Of a DNA stretch of 36,000 bases, positions 31,227 through 36,000 are shown one piece after another; the stretch's first letter is position 1, and each line of letters opens with the position of its first letter. The position numbers and the translations under genes are program-made. The notes below the pieces were generated by a model, which was not told the origin of the DNA, ran no database searches, and saw only the letters and a list, made by a program, of their open reading frames with translations. Source of the DNA: Mesostigma viride (taxonomy: Eukaryota > Streptophyta > Mesostigmatophyceae > Mesostigmatales > Mesostigmataceae); the NCBI GenBank assembly GCA_009746045.1, contig RPFO01001812.1, positions 92,501-128,500 of the forward strand. Direction: 5' to 3'.

Positions 31227-31845
31227 GCAGCGGAGCGGCTGGAGAATTACTGTCCATTGATTGAACACATGAACCTCCGTTGGGAGGGCGGGTCAGTTCA
31301 AAAGACTGCAGTCACGGGCTCAAGGCGCCACCTCTTTCTTAGGCGGACAACTCCTGAGGTGTTCATGCACCACCAGAGGGATACTACATGGATTGCTTTG
31401 CCCGTGGCTGAGTCCCGAAGTGGCGGATTGGAACCATTGATCACAATGAGCTTTTGCCCGCATGTGGAACCTGAGGGTGTGCAGCTGGCCTCGCGGCCAC
31501 CATGCACACCGCGGATGCAATTTTGCCAAAACCAACTCCAGCATGTACCGACTTGCGATCGCGAGGATCGGTACCATGAATAAATATGTTGTCGAGCCTG
31601 CTTCTGCATACTATGTGCGTTACCGACTTGTACAGCGGAATGGAAATGAGCTGCATGGAGAGATGGGACTTGGTGGCTGTTGCCTAAATGACATCAATTT
31701 AGTTTTTTAGTGAGACAACTATATTCATACGAGTCACGCACCCAGCTCACCTAGTTTAATATATAGCACAATTTCCAAATTACTGGCACCGAGCTCTCTA
31801 GATGGTAAAGAGCTTTATCGCAGTTACGTAACTGTGTCACGTGAC
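31227..31845. other. GDPD 3' flank, no supported gene
   Basis: Only overlapping short ORFs on both strands (31257-31583, 31298-31609, 31441-31656), none recognisable. No clear TGTAA signal close to the stop was found. Confidence 0.5.
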
Positions 31846-31896
31846 CATAAGTCCTCAGCTTAGTTTTCGTTGTTTGTGTTGGTAGTGGTGGCGGTG

Positions 31897-32113
<217 letters not shown>

Positions 32114-32640
32114 CCATCATTGCTTTATCCCATTGGAGTGAGGGGCTGCCAGAAGAACCAGATTTATTACATATAAGTGATAAGCCCACGTCAAGGCCGT
32201 AGCCAATCTGAGACTCTAGACTAACTAGGCCACCCGACAGGTGGCTAGGACATCACATTACCAGGGCCAACTCACCTGGGCCAGTCATGAGGACCTGGAC
32301 TTGTAATACCCTCAAGCAGCGAGGGAGGGCGGGTGGGAGCTGCAAAGAGGCCTAGTTGTGGCAGTACCACAACCCTAAGTAGTCGGACCGCCCTGGGGTG
32401 GCGCGTGCCAGCCCACTGACCAAAAGGCCAGTGGCACCGTGACGCGCGCCAGCCCACTGACCTAAAAGGCCAGTGGTGCCGTGGCGCGCGCCAGCCCACT
32501 GACCAAAAGGCCAGTGGCGCCGCGCCACCCCCGGTCCACACTACCCCCCCCTCACTTCTAGTCGGACTGACTACTGCGGCCGCCCCTCCCCCTTTGAGTA
32601 TGCCGCAAGTCATAGATAATACGAGCGTGAGCTCACAAAA
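32114..32640 (+). mobile_element. Dispersed element, short form (blocks A1+B1)
   Basis: Block A1 (32114-about 32310) starts CATCATTGCTTTATCCCATT and ends GACCTGGACTTGTAATACCC. A 27-bp G-rich linker follows, then block B1 (32338-32640), which starts AGCTGCAAAGAGGCCTA and ends GTGAGCTCACAAA. Both blocks recur further right. B contains three tandem 38-40-bp hairpin units. A 148-codon minus-strand frame (32272-32718) spans A2, B1 and part of A1 but looks like translated repeat. No terminal inverted repeat is evident. Confidence 0.75.
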
Positions 32641-34474
<1,834 letters not shown>

Positions 34475-34491
34475 ATTCTGATCAGACACTC

Positions 34492-34513
34492 CGCAAAGGT
34501 GAAAACCTTTGCG
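34492..34513 (+). other. Perfect 9-bp hairpin with GAAA loop
   Basis: CGCAAAGGT (34492-34500), GAAA, ACCTTTGCG (34505-34513). The stem is perfect and the loop is a GNRA-type tetraloop if transcribed. It lies just right of the TGCG array. No following T-run makes it a conventional terminator. Confidence 0.85.
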
Positions 34514-34598
34514 TTCAGTGCCGGGCCGCGGAAAGTGTGTGTATGTATGTGTTGTCCCTATCAACCTTTCTTGTTACCCTCTGTCTCCCTCCATGCAG

Positions 34599-34724
34599 GT
34601 CTACCTAGAGATAGCCACGCGGCTCCCGCGGCCTTCGCGTCTTTCCTCTCAGACAACTACCCTAGTCCTTAATTCCACGGCGTTGGATCGCCATGCGTCC
34701 AGGCATAGTTGTCTCACTTCATAA
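34599..34724 (+). CDS. Possible terminal exon of an unknown gene
   Basis: A good acceptor (CTCCCTCCATGCAG ending at 34598) is followed by an open frame VYLEIATRLPRPSRLSSQTT to a TAA at 34722. A second frame, LPRDSHAAPAAFASFLSDNY, ends at a TAA at about 34671. No upstream exon can be linked, so this may be chance. Confidence 0.2.
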   Translation, partial: VYLEIATRLPRPSRLSSQTTTLVLNSTALDRHASRHSCLTS

Positions 34725-34828
34725 GTCCTCAGCTAAGAAATGAATGTGAGATGGGGTCGACTTATGTAACTATCTAGTTCCTAGTTACAAGGTTGCGGGC
34801 GCCACGGCCCAAATCGCTATGCATGCCA

Positions 34829-34895
34829 ATTAATTAATTAATCAATTAATTAATTAATTAAACTCATGCTCCCGTTGGGGAGTACCGGAGCACCG
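34829..34895 (+). repeat. Diverged copy of the TTAA-headed dispersed repeat
   Basis: A (TTAA)n run, then ACTCATGCTCCCGTTGGGGA and GTACCGGAGC, resembling the cores at 35115-35155 and, inverted, at 2641-2735. It lacks the ATGG tail. Confidence 0.75.
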
Positions 34896-35089
34896 AAGTG
34901 CTTTTAATCCCTGTGTGTGCACAACAGGAGAAAGGGCAGAGACCCCCATTCTCCTTCATGCCAAAGGCATGCCACAGCTGTAATTGGACACGCTAAACGA
35001 TCCGGCAATCTGTGGGTGCAATAATTAAGACCCATGTGAGCATGGCATAACAAGGAGCGTGGGCAAGTAATATGATCATAGCCAGGACG

Positions 35090-35180
35090 TAATTAAATAA
35101 TTAATTAATTAATTAGACTCGTGCTCCCGTTGGGGAGTCACGGAGCATTAACCCCGATGGATGGATGGATGGATGGATGG
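35090..35180 (+). repeat. TTAA/ATGG-tailed dispersed repeat
   Basis: A (TTAA)n head, then GACTCGTGCTCCCGTTGGGG, AGTCACGGAGCATTAACCCC, then GATGG repeated. The core has nested inverted repeats: TGCTCC with GGAGCA, and CTCCC with GGGAG. The ATGG tail is the start of the giant tetranucleotide array that follows. Confidence 0.85.
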
Positions 35181-36000
35181 ACGGACGGACGGACGGACGG
35201 ACGGACGGACGGACGGACGGACGGACGGACGGACGGACGGACGGACGGACGGACGGACGGACGGACGGACGGACGGACGGACGGACGGAGGGAGGGAGGG
35301 AGGGAGGGAGGGAGGGAGGGAGGGAGGGAGGGAGGGAGGGAGGGAGGGAGGGAGGGAGGGAGGGAGGGAGGGAGGGAGGGAGGGAGGGAGGGAGGGAGGG
35401 AGGGAGGGAGGGAGGGAGGAGGGAGGGAGGGAGGAGGAGGGAGGGAGGGAGGGAGGGAGGGAGGGAGGGAGGGAGGGAGGGAGGGAGGGAGGGAGGGAGG
35501 GAGGAGGGAGGGAGGGAGGGAGGGGGGAGGGAGGATGGAGGATGGATGGATGGATGGATGGATGGATGGATGGATGGATGGATGGATGGATGGATGGATG
35601 GATGGATGGATGGATGGATGGATGGATGGATGGATGGATGGATGGATGGATGGATGGATGGATGGATGGATGGATGGATGGATGGATGGATGGATGGATG
35701 GATGGATGGATGGATGGATGGATGGATGGATGGATGGATGGATGGATGGATGGATGGATGGATGGATGGATGGATGGATGGATGGATGGATGGATGGATG
35801 GATGGATGGATGGATGGATGGATGGATGGATGGATGGATGGATGGATGGATGGATGGATGGATGGATGGATGGATGGATGGATGGATGGATGGATGGATG
35901 GATGGATGGATGGATGGATGGATGGATGGATGGATGGATGGATGGATGGATGGATGGATGGATGGATGGATGGATGGATGGATGGATGGATGGATGGATG
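35156..36000 (+). repeat. Composite tetranucleotide array (GGAT, GGAC, GGGA, GGAT) to window end
   Basis: Four blocks of related units: GGAT (35156-35180), GGAC (35181-35287), GGGA with occasional GGA (35288-about 35535), then GGAT to 36000 and beyond. Each block differs from the next by one base per unit. No coding content. Confidence 0.98.

Overview
The window is nuclear DNA of a photosynthetic eukaryote, most likely a chlorophyte green alga. The evidence is: GT-AG introns of 0.1-1.7 kb; a plastid-type phylloquinone methyltransferase with an N-terminal extension; a plant-type two-domain allantoin synthase with a PTS2-like linker; polyglutamine and low-complexity coding sequence; and an exceptional load of micro- and minisatellites. 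A chlamydomonadalean with a repeat-rich genome is my best guess. The genus cannot be fixed from the sequence alone.

Layout. 71-1537 (+) is the 3' end of an unrecognised gene. 3788-6783 (+) is menG (demethylphylloquinone methyltransferase, 3 exons, 314 aa). 7924-8481 (-) is a polyglutamine protein. 10431-11063 (-) is an ORF for a single-pass membrane protein, followed by weaker candidates at 11451-12004. 12138-17993 (+) is TTL/allantoin synthase (OHCU decarboxylase fused to 5-hydroxyisourate hydrolase, 6 exons, 407 aa). 18907-19197 (-) is CRIPT (96 aa, single exon). 20042-31226 (+) is a GDE4/GDE7-like glycerophosphodiester phosphodiesterase, reconstructed here from 12 exons (362 aa), most joined by matching splice phase. 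The last 4.8 kb is dispersed repeats and tetranucleotide arrays that run off the window.

The genes are unrelated housekeeping functions (phylloquinone synthesis, purine catabolism, splicing cofactor, lysophospholipid turnover), and there is no operon or gene-cluster logic. The striking feature is the introns. Most long introns carry their own private tandem array with a different unit: 7 bp, 16 bp plus 38 bp, 72 bp, 18 bp, CAC/CGC, GGGA, 42 bp and 27 bp. One GDPD intron also holds a 719-bp TA-flanked inverted-repeat element. The very long 'ORFs' in these arrays are translation artefacts.

I found no CRISPR array, prokaryotic defence system, virus or toxin gene. The best unusual signals are: a 42-bp array in GDPD in which every unit carries an acceptor-like and a GTAAGT donor-like site; a duplicated in-frame acceptor that copies the catalytic MHD motif; a GDPD exon whose donor appears to lack its G; a composite repeat block that splits a TGCG array; and intronic G-quadruplex arrays, one of which closely resembles the thrombin-aptamer sequence.
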